A stretch of DNA of 64,000 nucleotides, from positions 86,567 to 150,566 of the forward strand of contig DF239877.1 of the NCBI GenBank assembly GCA_000507305.1. Direction: 5' to 3'. Positions 11,269 to 23,300 of this stretch are shown piece by piece. The translations under genes were made by a program, and so were the position numbers. The stretch is from Breviolum minutum Mf 1.05b.01. Lineage: Eukaryota; Sar; Dinophyceae; Suessiales; Symbiodiniaceae. Under the pieces are notes generated by a model. It searched no databases. It saw nothing but the letters and a program-made list of their open reading frames with translations, and was not told the origin of the DNA. Position 1 is the first letter of the stretch; each line of letters starts with the position of its first letter.

Positions 11269-13795
11269 AAGCTAGCAGAGGTACTGTATTGCCTACGGCT
11301 TTTGACTCGTTGTGTTTGATCAGGTTTTTTAAGATGGCTTGTCGCTGGATCACGCGATGTGTGCTGTTTGTAGGCAGGGTTGGTGGTCGAGTTTGCGCAA
11401 AGACTTCTGAGCAGGACGGTTGGGGGTCATGATCTAGATCTCTGTACATTGTCCATAAGAAGCTAGATGCTTTGCTGGGAGGATGTGCACTGCTGGCCAA
11501 AGTGACGTGGGGTTGCTAATTGAAACAGCATTTGCTATACATCTGGCAGATGACAGCAGTTCTAGTTCTGAGGTAGTGTTGGGAATCTGGAAAACTGCAC
11601 AGCAACTGAAGTCGGAAGCGGACAAGGCGGGAAGGGCGAACAAAGTTAAATGTGTCGGCTTCGCCTGTTCACCCATGTGTTTTCGGCAAAAACTGAGATA
11701 CATGAAATTTATACATAAACATAGTCACATTGCCTACAAGTCTATACAGTGCTGATTGGTTTGCCAGGCAGTCAGAGGGGCGCCCCTCTCTTTGCACGAC
11801 CTGCGCCTGGTACTCTCCAGCTGCCAGGCAATGGACCTGTGTGTCACCTGTGAAACCGTTTTTTCCCCAAAAGCAACAGCTGTGTTTTTGAGTGTATTTG
11901 CAGGAAGTGCTGCCGTGAGGACAAGCGCTTAGCCATGTTGTAACTGTTGCTGTTGCTTTTGTTGCTTGTATTTTTCCCTGTCCATGATGTTGTAGTTGTG
12001 GTAGCTCGCGTCATCATCAATCATCTCTGCTCGCCACATTTACATTATATCCTGAGCTGATACGGCACTTGACGGAGTGATGTTTATTTTGCACCTTGTT
12101 AATGAACAGTTTTGTGAAATGGGTTATTGAAGCTTTAAAATATTTTGCCCACTGCTAAATTGATGCAAGAACTGCTCCCAAAATGGTCCCAAAAGTCACT
12201 GGTCAAGGAAAATGATTGAACATGTTTGCGTTGCCAGACTACCAAAATAAACGATGTTGAAAAAATGGGTGAAGTGCAAAAGACATTTTATCGAACACTT
12301 TGTTTCACCGCCAACCAAGGTTTCCTTTTGGTTTCACTTTGCTACATCGCTTGGAGCCTAAATTCTGAGTCTGAACAGATAAGACGCTCTGTTGGTTTGG
12401 ATCGATACTCCAGCGACAGGATGAAGCATTAGGCAGAGAAGTCGATACCCAAAAAGTTTGGTCCAAGTCAGTTTGTTTATATGCAGTGGTGCATTCCAAA
12501 ATGTCTTCCAGATTTTCCAGCACATGTTTGTATCATTTTTGTGATGTGTAGCGACTTGTTATTTCTGAGGTATTGCACATAGCCTCGCATTTGTTTGATG
12601 GAACAAGAGTTCCCTTCACCGACTGAGTCGGTTTGCAGCTAATGTCTGCAGCGACAGAATCTCCAAGATTTGGAGGACTTGCTGTAAAAGACGATACTTG
12701 ATCTCTTAGTGGCGTTCTTTGCTCAGGGTTTGAGGAATGAAACACGAGCAGTGCTTTCCCAGTCAAAGTTCTTGCATTGGCTGTATAGCAAAATCTGTTT
12801 TGTTTGGGCTTGAGAACTCGATGCTCAGCAAAACTCCAGTCCCATCAGTTCCAGGAATTTCATTGCAGATGGATTTGTTTGGAAACTAGTCTAGATCTAC
12901 TAGTTGCATTAGTTGTTGCTTCGCACGTCACTAGAATTAAGGGCCACGTGGCATCAATCATAGTGTTGCACATTTTCAAGCAACCAGGTCTTCTGAGAAG
13001 AAAAGCAACAGCATCAGCATCAGAGTATGGTCACGTGGCATTGGACCACAACTTGGTCTTGTTGCGACATCATGGCATGTGCGCATGCTGGTGCCACAAG
13101 GACTTATTCTGCATTTTGTCCAAGTAGTTCTCGAGCCATGCTGCTTCAACTGCCAAAACCTTTCGCTCTCTTTTTGTCTCGGGTCCATTTTCAGTACTTG
13201 GCTTCATAAACACACGCACGCACATCTTATGGTGATGTGATAGTAATAGCAACAGCAGTTAATAGCAATAGGCAATACGAATAGTACGGAATAGTATTAC
13301 AACCCCCTCCCCCACACCACACAGGGTGGGGGAAACCACAACGATGCGGGGGGCTGGGGAATGCTGGCTTGTACCGAATATGTATGTGTATTTTATATAT
13401 ACACATATATTTGTAATTTTATACATATTTTTGTTTTCAATCACTGTCTTTGTATGTTTAAGACAGGACAAGCTTCTGTTCGTGCCTTGCGATGTGTACA
13501 ACTGCCATGATTGCTTGCAGCGCCTGTAGCTCAACTTCTGCAAGTTTTTGTTGCGTCTCTCGTTCGGTCTGGAGGTGCTTGAACACAGTCGACCCCGAGG
13601 ACTGATTTTGCCCTGAGATACCAAGAAACGCGCATCCATTGGGTCTTCGAGTCGTTGAATCACACTAAATCTGTAGGATGTTTTTGGAGTCTTCGAACTT
13701 TTGCTTGGCAGGCATGTGGACATTTTCATTTGCTTACAGTAGCAGCATCCTATGCACCACACTACATGCTGTATATGTTGAATTTGTCAATGGTT
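11269..13795. other. Mostly unexplained stretch after the kinase gene
   Basis: No conserved protein recognised. One coding-like piece lies at about 11520-11640 (a Ser run, then LGIWKTAQQLKSEADKAG), and it could be a helical exon of the kinase gene or of another gene, but I find no decisive junctions. The stretch around 13380-13440 is TA-rich. A second EF-hand pair expected for a full CDPK was looked for here and not found. Confidence 0.35.
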
Positions 13796-13821
13796 TGGGG
13801 TTCATGATTCTGACTTTTGGC

Positions 13822-14310
13822 AAGGCTCCCAAAGTGGACTGCTATGCGCTGCTGGGCCGCAACCTCAGAAGCCGCAGAAATGTGGGGCGGAGTCAAATGA
13901 CTGGCGTTGGTTGTCGGCAGGTGTGTCCCTTTCAGCCAGCGTAGAAGATATTCGTAAAGCTTTCCTGCAGCGAGCAAAAAGCGCTCATCCAGACGTGGTG
14001 GGTTCAGGCGGGAAGTGATACAGCTTTGTTCAGAGCTTGCCAAGCTGAGTTGAAGAGCTAACAGCAAAATTTAGAGATGTATCAGCCGGCTGTCTGTCTC
14101 TCTCTCTCTCTCATTCCTTCCCGATTCTCAGGAAATGGAGACATGGTGCAGTTGAACTTGTGTCGCGCTCTTAGCTTCTACATGCTGTTGCAGCAATGCA
14201 CGGCAAGGACTTCCTGGGCTGTTCTTGCAGGCTATGAAGCGTTAACCCAGAAGCGAAAGGAGTACGATGCAGCGAAGGGAATCGCAGGCATGCCCCTGCC
14301 GAAGGACTGA
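13822..14310 (+). CDS. J-domain (DnaJ-like) protein, with frame irregularities
   Basis: The J-domain stimulates Hsp70 ATPase through its HPD motif. Exon 1 ends at 13855 with KVDCYALLG. A GC-AG intron 13856-13920 (65 nt) joins it in phase to exon 2 at 13921, which reads VSLSASVEDIRKAF, then QRAKSAHPDV with the HPD. After HPDV the helix III/IV sequence (DTALFRACQA) continues in the +1 frame, and YEALTQKRKEYDAAKG (14232-14280) comes from a third exon after ttcttgcag. The stop is at 14308-14310. The HPDV/DTALF shift is explained either by a 1-nt error or by removal of a 10-nt GT..AG block (13998-14007). The phase of the last junction does not close with a normal donor, so the copy may be decaying. 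The family call is firm; the exact model is not. Confidence 0.72.
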
Positions 14311-16580
14311 CATGACTGAGTCAAAGCATTGAAAAAGCATTGATATGGCAATTTTGACAATGTGATTTTGTGGTAAGCTTGGAGGTCAAAAGAACTCAAC
14401 CTCTGGAACTTCCTCAAACTCAAACTCCCGAGAAGCTTGGTGGTACCTTGGAAAAGAATACTAGCATAATTGCATAATACAAGTGCACTACAAGTGCAAA
14501 GGTGTACAAACCACCTGTTTGTTTTTGGATGCACAAGTAATACCTTGTTTGCGCAAGTTTCTTTAATTTCACCTCCCTCTTTTTGGTAAATTTTATCGAG
14601 GCGCTCTCAGGGCGGCTTCGATGACTTTCAGGACGGTGGGTAGGCCGTGCTGCGCGCCGGTGATGGCTGGAAACGCGGAACTGTGGAGAAATGCGAATCT
14701 TTAACGCAGGATGACTACTATCCATTTCATTTCGACAAGTTCACAGAGAGGATGTGGCGTCAGCTACTGAGCTGAGATTCCTTTGGAGACATGGTCATTG
14801 CTCTCAAGTTTTTCCATGTTTGAACTTGTGGGCTCAGGCCCACGCAAAAAGCAGGGTCAGGAAGCTTCCTCAAAGCGCAAGGGGCTCAAGATTGAGGGCC
14901 ATGGAGCTCATTCTACAACTCAATCCTCTTTATTTCTTTGGTGCAGAGCAATTCAAGGACGAATCTTTATGTGAACCATTCCATTTTTCTGCGGACTTGA
15001 AAAGTAGCATTGGCCGGTAAGCAATTCAAGATCAATGATAGGATGCCTTTCAGAGCCTCTCTGTCAGACATGTAAGTAAGACCCACTCACTCCAGTTGCA
15101 GAACAGATTTTTCCTCAAAAGCGCAAAACGTACTGAAGTAAGCGGAGGCTCCCTATCCTTGTGAGTTAGGATTGGCAGGGTAGGTGCCCACTCTCTGCGG
15201 AGCCTCTGTGCTGCCATAATTTGAGCACTAAAGGCGGCATGGCACAAACAGCAAAGATCGGGCTTGATTAACACATGGTGGCTAGCGTGTCCAACAAGAT
15301 GGACAACAATGTGATGGCACAAAAGATTGCGCCACCACAGCATTAAAACAAAACAAAACAGAGATTCAAAGGTCTGCTTGAGAAATGTGCACTGTCACTT
15401 CAAAATTGTTTGAGGGTGGGTGGTACTGACGGACATTAAAGAACCTATATAAAAGATTGTAAAGAACCATTTCATATCATTTGAGATCACTGCAGATACC
15501 CTCAGATGTCGGATGATTCAAAAGCGAGCTCAAGACACTGGTTTCAACTGCACCGCCCATGCACTCACGAGGTCGCCCAAGCTGGGAGGAATTTGCAGAG
15601 ATGTGGGATGAAGTGCTGTCCTCATTTCGAGAGTGAGGGAATGCACTCTTCTTTATTTCAATGCTGTTCAGTCCCCATTCAGTCCCTCGTTCTTTGCATC
15701 CATATGGAAGCTCAGGAGTTTGAAACCGAAGAATCAAGAGGACTTCCTTAACTTCATTTGCTTCGTAGTTTAAGGGCCTGAATCGAAAGGAGTTGCTTCA
15801 GTACACATCAGGATTCGATTTCAACAACGGATCAACAACGGATTCCCAGGCGTTTGACGTTTCAATATGTTTCAGTCTCATGACGTCCATGGCGTTTGAA
15901 ACTCATGCTCCTTGCAATGTTTGCTTGGACCCATGCAAAGCACTTAGTTTGAGCATCTAAAACCGAAGGACAGTCTCGATTTCGACTGACTGTAGTTGCT
16001 TGGATAAATTGATGATACAATTCGAGTGTGGCAGGACGGCGCAACCCGCGGGGAAGGCCACATCGGAGATCGGCTAAGCTTGGAGCTCAAGCGGATACCA
16101 GATAGCTCTGAGTATGAACATTGACGAATTTGTTGCCTTCAGATTTTTGAAGTGATTGTGGAGTCTTATTTTCTACCAGCTGCTTCCGAAAAGGAAAGTT
16201 GATAGATTCTTTGCTGAACATTCTCTCAAGGTATGCCATGTACGAGTGGAGCAGCGACGAGGAGGAGGAGCAGCCATGGGAGCAGTTGACAGGCTGAAGC
16301 ATTGCTTTGTACCTGTTCAGGAGTGGATTAAGCCACAAAATCGGCGCAGAAAGAAGCGCGAGACCTTCAAAGAGGCGCGCCTTGAGAAAATTCGCTGTGG
16401 GCTAGTTGGATTTCTCATGAGATTAGTGCAGACGGTGTAACACTCAGCCCATGCTGCCCAGGATCATGAACAGGAACCTCCAAGCCCTGGTTGGAAGCAA
16501 AGTCAGTCGCCTAGCCCGCGCAAGTGTCGTAAGGTTGGACCAGGAAAGTAAAAGTCCAAGACAAAGGCCTTTACCATGTC
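14311..16580 (+). CDS. Probable further exons downstream of the J-domain gene, unidentified
   Basis: Several short stretches look coding: GGFDDFQDGG near 14611, an exon beginning 14710 after acgcag (DDYYPFHFDKFTERMW), a Lys-rich piece near 14835-14900 (GPRKKQGQEASSKRKG), RPSWEEFAEMWDEVLSSF at about 15568-15632, acidic YEWSSDEEEEQPW at about 16220-16280, basic KPQNRRRKKRETFKEARLEK at about 16330-16390, and EQEPPSPGWKQSQSPSPRK near 16465-16530. The mix of acidic, basic and Ser/Pro-rich segments would fit the tail of a J-domain protein or a nuclear protein. Junction phases were not all resolvable. I do not know the family, and the pieces could belong to more than one gene. Confidence 0.4.
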
Positions 16581-17250
16581 ACTTCTGAAGAGAAAGCGAC
16601 AGAAGACCATCACTCACCACTTGGCAAGTATCTGCAATTTTCATCTTCATTTTTATGAGGGGGTCTCCCTAGTATCCTTCATTGTAGACTGTTGGTGGGG
16701 CAGGACCCAACACATACATATGCATATATTACGTATATAAACAATGTATATATATATATATACATGATTATACATTGGTTTTTTGTGACATGCTCAAAAC
16801 AAGACGATTCAGCAAACCATGGAAAAGTCACTTGACAATGAAAATAGACGATAGCAAGTAGGAGCAACGATGAAAATCATGGTCACTGTAGCCATCCTCA
16901 CTATTTGCATGGGTTGGAAGGGCATCATACTGGAAAAGAAGTTGTGTTTCCGCGAAAAGAAAATTACATTCCTGGAAACAAATTTACGTTAGGCTCCAGG
17001 CATGCCTTCTCTTGGTCCTCTTGTCCTGTGGTTTTCTGGTCCTTTCAACCCTGGTTTCTGGAGCACAAGAAATATATTGGGATCAATAAATGCAGAAAAT
17101 ATGAAGAAAGGAAGCGAGGCAAAATAGAGAAGCAGGACAATAAGCAAATACAGTTTTAAAACAATTGGAAAAAGGGCTGCACCAAAGAGAAATGACCAAG
17201 ACGAAGCGGGAGAATGAGCAAATACAAGTGTTGATAACATACAAACACAC

Positions 17251-17560
17251 ATGCAAAACAAGAGCAAACATAGTATCATTGTCTCCATAGTATCAGAATA
17301 TAGAGCATCATTATCATTGTATCATATCATAGTATCATACTATCTTACCAATGAAGTATCACAGTGTCAGAGGATCATAGTCTCATACCTTCATAGTCTC
17401 AGAGTATTGCAGCCTCATACCCGCATATTCTCAGAGTATCAGAGTAGCATGGTCTCATAGTATCAACGTCTCATAGGCTGACGTACTATCATAGTATCAG
17501 AGTTTCATAGTATCATAGTATCATGAGCTCATAGTGTCAGAGTGTCCTAGTTCCGTAGGG
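17251..17560. repeat. Degenerate minisatellite, TATCATAG/TCTCATAG units
   Basis: About 25 imperfect copies of a 9-12-nt unit related to ATCATAGT, CAGAGTATC and TCTCATAG. Spacing is irregular and no conserved spacer/repeat alternation is present, so this is a diverged tandem array and not a CRISPR. No gene overlaps it. Confidence 0.8.
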
Positions 17561-18157
17561 CAGGTATGTTTTCTTCATATTGGCATACACACATTTGTAT
17601 ACTGTTGACTGGCAACATGGTGCAACGACGTGTTTGGAGACTCATCACGCCTGCAATGTTCAGTTGAGTTGTGGAAACAGAATCGGGAACCAGGTTGAGG
17701 GCTTATGTTTTTTTTTGATAGCTTTTTTTTTCTTCCAGGGCTTAGTGGAGATGAACACCTTAGATATTTTTTCATGGTTTGTATATATTTTTCCAGTGCC
17801 TAACGGAAGCGTCATCGGCAATGCGGCAATGTGACTAGGTGAAGATGTGCCAGGTGAGATGTGGGTGAGACCCTTACGGCACTGAAGTCGTAGTCATCAC
17901 AGCTTGTTTGCTGGGTCCGACTTTGAGGTGGAAATTTCAGGCCGCAACAACACGTGCGACTCTTGGAAGTATCCAATGCAAAGTGACAAAACAACAATTG
18001 GCATGTAAGAAAGAGGGAAGAAGTCGACGTATGGTGGAGAAGACTCAGAAGTCGTGCAGCTGATTAACACATTTTGCACAGAAATTCAACAATTGGTCTT
18101 GACAATGTTCATGATTGCACATTTCTACCACGGTCTTTGGGCTTTTGGGACATCTGG

Positions 18158-18315
18158 TTTTTGGACAGAGTGACCGTGTCCAATACAGTTTGGTTCAGCG
18201 GATTGCGATCATGCTTGAGTCAGATATCGTGAATGAAGCGGTTGCGAAGCTATGCACATGGTATGCACGTGTGCTTACAGAGAGTGATATTGCAGATTTT
18301 CCTTTGAGAACCTAG
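18158..18315 (+). CDS. Unidentified exon, helical
   Basis: An open stretch reading SDRVQYSLVQRIAIMLESD, then IVNEAVAKLCTWYARV and a stop at 18313-18315. The hydrophobic/charged periodicity looks like an alpha-helical coding exon and there is a TG/AG-rich context, but neither boundary is certain. It may be the last exon of the preceding gene. Nothing else in 16580-18680 could be supported apart from TA runs near 16735-16765. Confidence 0.35.
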
Positions 18316-18681
18316 AAGCATGCTTTACTTGACTGAAAAGCGCCCACCCTCAAAGCCTACTTCAGCACAGTGCCATAACCCTGAGCCTGTCCAATTTAGT
18401 CCTACAAAAATAAAGCATTGCTCGGCAGCAAGACATGCGAGAAAGCAAAGTAGTGCCATGATGCAAAGCACTTGCGCCTTGAGGCAGTGGGCTTCGATTG
18501 GTGGCTGTTACTCCAAGCTCTGGCCCAAGACAAGCGAAGGGGAAATGAACGGTGAATTTGCGGTCCTTGTTTTTTTTTTTTGTTCAAAACGTGTCATGAG
18601 CCCACAGCCGTTTCTGGATCCTCGACTTCCAAGAGCTTCACCTGGTGACCCCCAGCAGGCGTTCTTCTGTGTGTGGTAGCC

Positions 18682-20385
18682 ATGGATGCTGTTGAAGCTG
18701 GGAGTCACTATGCGGTGCTGGGTGTATCCCACGAAGCCTCCCTTGAAGAGATTCGAAAGGCGCATCGCTTCTTGGCCCTGAAGTGGCACCCGGACAAGGC
18801 CATGGTTGACCAACATCCTGTTTGTCAAAGGAGATAAACATATATAAAGCAAACACAAGAAAAGTGGCTTCGTTTCACATTTGGGACCATAGAGGCTAAT
18901 GCAGTGTTTGTTGAGTTTAAGACAAGGTGTGATCTCTGTCATTGGTTCCTTGACAGGTGGCAGATCCAAGTGATCAAATCTCTGTCCGTGTGGCGACGCA
19001 GCAGTTCCAGCTTGTTCAGGCAGCTTACGAGATACTCTCTGATGTCCAACAGCGGAGAAGATATGACGACCGACTTGGGACTAGGTCCACGCAGCCTGGT
19101 CAAAAGCGAAGCCGATCAGCGGTTTCGGCCAATTGGGCACACAGTGATGCCGTGTCCCTACGTGTACCTGAAGATGTTTCAACCATTGCAGCTGCCGTGG
19201 ATAGGCTTTCAGCAGCTGGTGGAGTGATTGAAGTGGCCTCAGGTACCTATGATGGCTTGGTAGTTGTCTCCAAGCCTTTGGTCAAACTGGTTTGTAAAGC
19301 GGCGAAAGCTGTCATCCGTGGTCAGGTGGTGTTCCGCGAATGTGCGACAGGAGCTGAGATTCGGAACTTTTGTATTGAGGTCCCAGGGAGTGGAGCTGGA
19401 GCTGGAGCTGGTGGAGCTGTGGATTTGAAGGGCGTGGTGGGCGATATCACCATTGAGGATTGTGACATCAGAAACGAGCATTCAGCTGGACTGGTCCTGG
19501 AGGGCTGTTCAGGACATGTTCATATCAAGAATTGCTGCATTCATGACTGCAAATTTGACGGCTTCGGTTTGCACTTGCTGAAAGGTGATATCTCCAGCAA
19601 AGGTTCAGTGACGATTGAGAATTCCGTGATAAAGGGGAATGGATATGATGGTCTTTATTTAGGCTGGGTTTCACCAAAACCGATGTGTTGGTTTGAGCTG
19701 AAGAGATCCGTACCTTTCATGGCTCACTATACTAACAGCTAGCAGCTAGCACCCTCCAGTTGCCCTGCCAGGTGATCCTAGATATTTGGTGGTGCTCCTG
19801 CAAAGCCGTGTATGTCAGAACCAGAGATATGGCGTGTTGGTGCGAGGTAGCAACTTCTCAATGGAAGGTAGTACCGTGGAGGCACATGCATTGGAAAGAA
19901 GTTGGGGAACAAAGGGTATCTAAGATTGGATGAAGATCCGGCAACTCAGAAGCTGGAAAATTCTCTTAGTGTGAAAACAGATGGTCAAGTCCATCCAAAC
20001 TTTATTGGGACCTCTTTAAGGTTTAGTTTTGGGATGCATTTTTTCTTTTATATATATATATATATAATTGATATTGCTCCAAACATTTTTCTTTGGCCCG
20101 AATCCAGTCTCAGCTGGACAGGAAAACGGTGAAGATTCTGTCCGAACAGAGGAGTTTGTACACAAGCAGAATCCTAGAGGTACACAGAAAGTGGGCAAAG
20201 CGCGGGAAGTGGTGGTTGACTTGCCCGAAGGGTGGCGTGCCTTTCGAAATTCTGAGGGTCTGGTGTACTATTATCATATGCAAAGTGGCACCACTAGATG
20301 GTCCGTACCTGGCTCAGAAGATGAGCCATCAGAGATAGCTGCCATAGAAGGCAGAGAAGGCAAGAGACGAAGCAAATGGAGCTGA
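18682..20385 (+). CDS. J-domain / parallel beta-helix / WW-domain fusion protein
   Basis: Five exons give about 407 aa: 18682-18798 (ATG), 18957-19667, 19819-19881, 19902-19970 and 20122-20385 (stop). Residues 1-80 are a complete J-domain ([36 protein letters not shown]). The HPDK is joined to helix III by a GC-AG intron (18799-18956). Residues about 100-320 are short Gly/Asn-punctuated beta-helix turns ([49 protein letters not shown]), as in PbH1/pectate-lyase-fold proteins. Residues about 353-384 are a WW domain ([23 protein letters not shown]) that binds Pro-rich ligands. The tail is basic (KRRSKW). No signal peptide or membrane segment is seen, so it is probably cytosolic or nuclear. The frame changes between exons 3 and 4; a 20-nt GC..AG block (19882-19901) restores it. 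Function is inferred as an Hsp70 partner with a binding scaffold. Confidence 0.88.
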
Positions 20386-23300
20386 GAACTTTGGTCGCAT
20401 GCATGAATTTCAGACACGAGATGCGAACGAACATGGAAAGGAGAGCCACTTAGGAGCACCGACTCTCCAGTTATCACTATGCAGGAGGATGAAAACCGCC
20501 ATTGAGATGCAACTCGCCAACTCGCCGATCTGAGATTCAGCGATGCTTCTCAAAGTCTGCCACGAAAGGAGTCGTCAAAGGCTAAGCTCAGGTGAAGCCC
20601 GTCGTTTCAGGGTGCATTTCAGCAGAAAAAACGTTTGCAAGACTGGTAAGGATTCCTACAAACCAATGCAGATTTGGATGCTGAAGCCAGACATTTCCCC
20701 ATTTGAGATGGTATTTGTGCGAGATGCGTAGAAAAGGGACTGCATATGCTGGATGCATTCATTGAAAGCTCTGATGTTTGATTCCACTTCGAAGTAAGAC
20801 ATGCTTCAATTTGCTCTTCTGGTGCCTGTAACTCATTCCATTTCAAATCCCCAACAGTATTTGGGCATCAGTTTCTTTCGAGAAGTAGAAGTCGTTGGTA
20901 GGGATTAGGTAGCATCCTACTGGTTAAGACTGCGTCACTTGTGAAGTGACAGCAGAGTCTCCTACTTGCTGAGGCTTGAAAAAGCCTTCAATGGACGACC
21001 TGCGCGCAGCTCGAAGGAGAAAGCCCGGATGACTGGCCATGGTTTCCATTGATATGCTTCTATGTATGATCTTGAGGCCTTTGAAAAGAGGGGACAGCCA
21101 AGTCTCTTCATGTTTTGGAGCCAGCAGTGACAATCTTAGAAGCCCAGTTGCCATGTTGTCTGGATGAACTATTTTTCACTCCTTGATTTTTCTGTCACCC
21201 GTTTCTTAATAAGATTCGGAGATTGGAAGATTGCTGAACGCCTGCAAGATGATGGTGCTTGTTTGGAACTCAACTTTTGCAGCCTTGAACGACAACTTCC
21301 AACCTTGAGAGTTTCAAAGCTAAGGCCTGGGCTTTGCGGAAGACATGAAGGGCCGAAGGAGGCGTCTTCTCAAGCGGTTAGATTTGACGCTTACATTCAC
21401 ACATATTGCGATGTACTGTGACATGTCCAGTCGACAAGTCCTGAGGCCGTGGATACCCCATCCAACACTTCGATGGCGCCTCTGGGAGCCTTCTGCAAGA
21501 CGCTTTGTTCCACGACGTACCTTATCTTGACATATTGGGCAAACAAGTCTTCTTGGGTAGAGGAAGATCATTTTGAAGTGTTTTTTCAATCGCTCAGTAA
21601 TTGGTTTTGAGTGGAACGAGGCAGACTGGGTTTGCGGAATTCACAACTGTCAGGTCTCAACATCGATTCCTCTGACGACGCGCCAGGCAAGCAACTGGCT
21701 TGTCTTCATGTATGCATTGTATGCACCATCTGCACAGCCCATCAGCACTGCATCCCTGCAAGGAGGCAACGAGAAGTGGGAGACTGGTGAGGAGCACCGG
21801 TGCCAAGTGAGGTGCCAAAACTATTGTAAACCGGTAGATGTCTTTACAGGATGTATCTACGCATATAGTTGTATGTGGATGCTTAAATTATTAGGAATTT
21901 TAAGTTATACAAGTTATACTACACAATGACACACAACAGATGTGTACAACACAAAAGGTACCCCAATGGTGCAGGACGATGAAGTGCCCTGGTCACGACC
22001 TCATTGGTCTGAGTCCTGGCAAGCGGTGTCGAAAACGCAGCCAATTGGCAGCCGTACGATGCCATCGTGCCATAGTTCCATATGGTTCCATATGGTTCCA
22101 TCGTGCCATCAAGGGTAGACGGGTAGAACATCAGATTTCTCATCCAAAGCGGAGGTCAGAGTGGTCGACCACCGACTTGATCCGTTTTATCCTCAGCTGC
22201 CTCGGCTGCCTCAGCCTTCCGACGGCACAGCGTTTCCTGGATACTGTTACTGACACTGTATGGGATGCGCGAGCGTTCATATTGGCACCACATGTGCACC
22301 CGCTGGACAGGCTGGTGCGAGCGGCGGCGGATTGACCTGAGTGGATGTTTTGATCGAGAGGCAGGATCAGATGAAAGATGCAACCGTGTGACGAAAAAAA
22401 AGGCGACATGGTAGAATTGACAGCATATTCAAGCGTTGACATTACAATCCATGTTGAGGCAGTGCTGGACCGAGTGCTCCAAACCGCGAAGGAGGTGGGG
22501 TCAGTTAGTGAATCCAAGTGTTGGGGGATGTTTTGAGGTATAGCTGTATGGCTTTGTGAAGGTATGTTAGTTGGTCATTTTGAGACACACGAGCTTGCAG
22601 GATATGGCAGAGGCTGACAACGACAACAGGTCACTAAGAAGTCATGCGCGTGGCAGCGTTTTCAGTTGATCTTATCGAGAAGCGGATGACAGGAGAGAGG
22701 ACACGGAGTTCTACACAGTTCGTATTGCATCTCGGGCACGGTTCCCACATTTGAGATGAACATGTCGAGACTCGAGACTGGGGTGAGCAGAATTCAGAAT
22801 TAAAAACGAGATGAAACCGCACGAAATCAAAGTGGCCAAGGTCAAGACAGATGGTTCCTATACCAGGCCTCCCACCTTGGACCGTCGAAGCTCCCTCTAT
22901 GGCCGGGTGTCCTGCCTTGGGGCATGAATGGGCGTGGCATGGGCAATTTGAAAAAAGATATACAGTATCGAAAAAAAATGATGTTTTGAAGCAAGAGAAG
23001 CAAACTATTTGGAGGCAATCGAGTGGAACGGTTCCACGGAGTTGAATCAGACATCCTGCCTTGCCCTCAGTGTTTCAAGCAAAATGCCGGTTGCTGGGGC
23101 CAACTGTTCGCGGCTTGCTTCTGGGGAAGTTGCCAAGGCCATGGCTCTACAGTGCTGGCGACAAGTCCAGGTTGTATGGCATTTACATTGGCAGTGAGTT
23201 GGGCCCTTGGATTGGAGGTCTTGTGCAACTTCGCAGACACGTCTCCAGTCAGAGAATCGCGGGTTTACTGAGGTTTGCATACAGCTTGGTTTGGACGAGG

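Noticed and set aside
17251..17560. CRISPR-like repetitive block
   Set aside because: Units of 9-12 nt, no uniform spacer, strongly diverged, eukaryotic context: a minisatellite.
22140..22517. Minus-strand 125-codon frame
   Set aside because: It is Ser/Thr/Arg-rich without a motif, and the + strand of the same bases reads more like exons (VDITIHVEAVLDRV).
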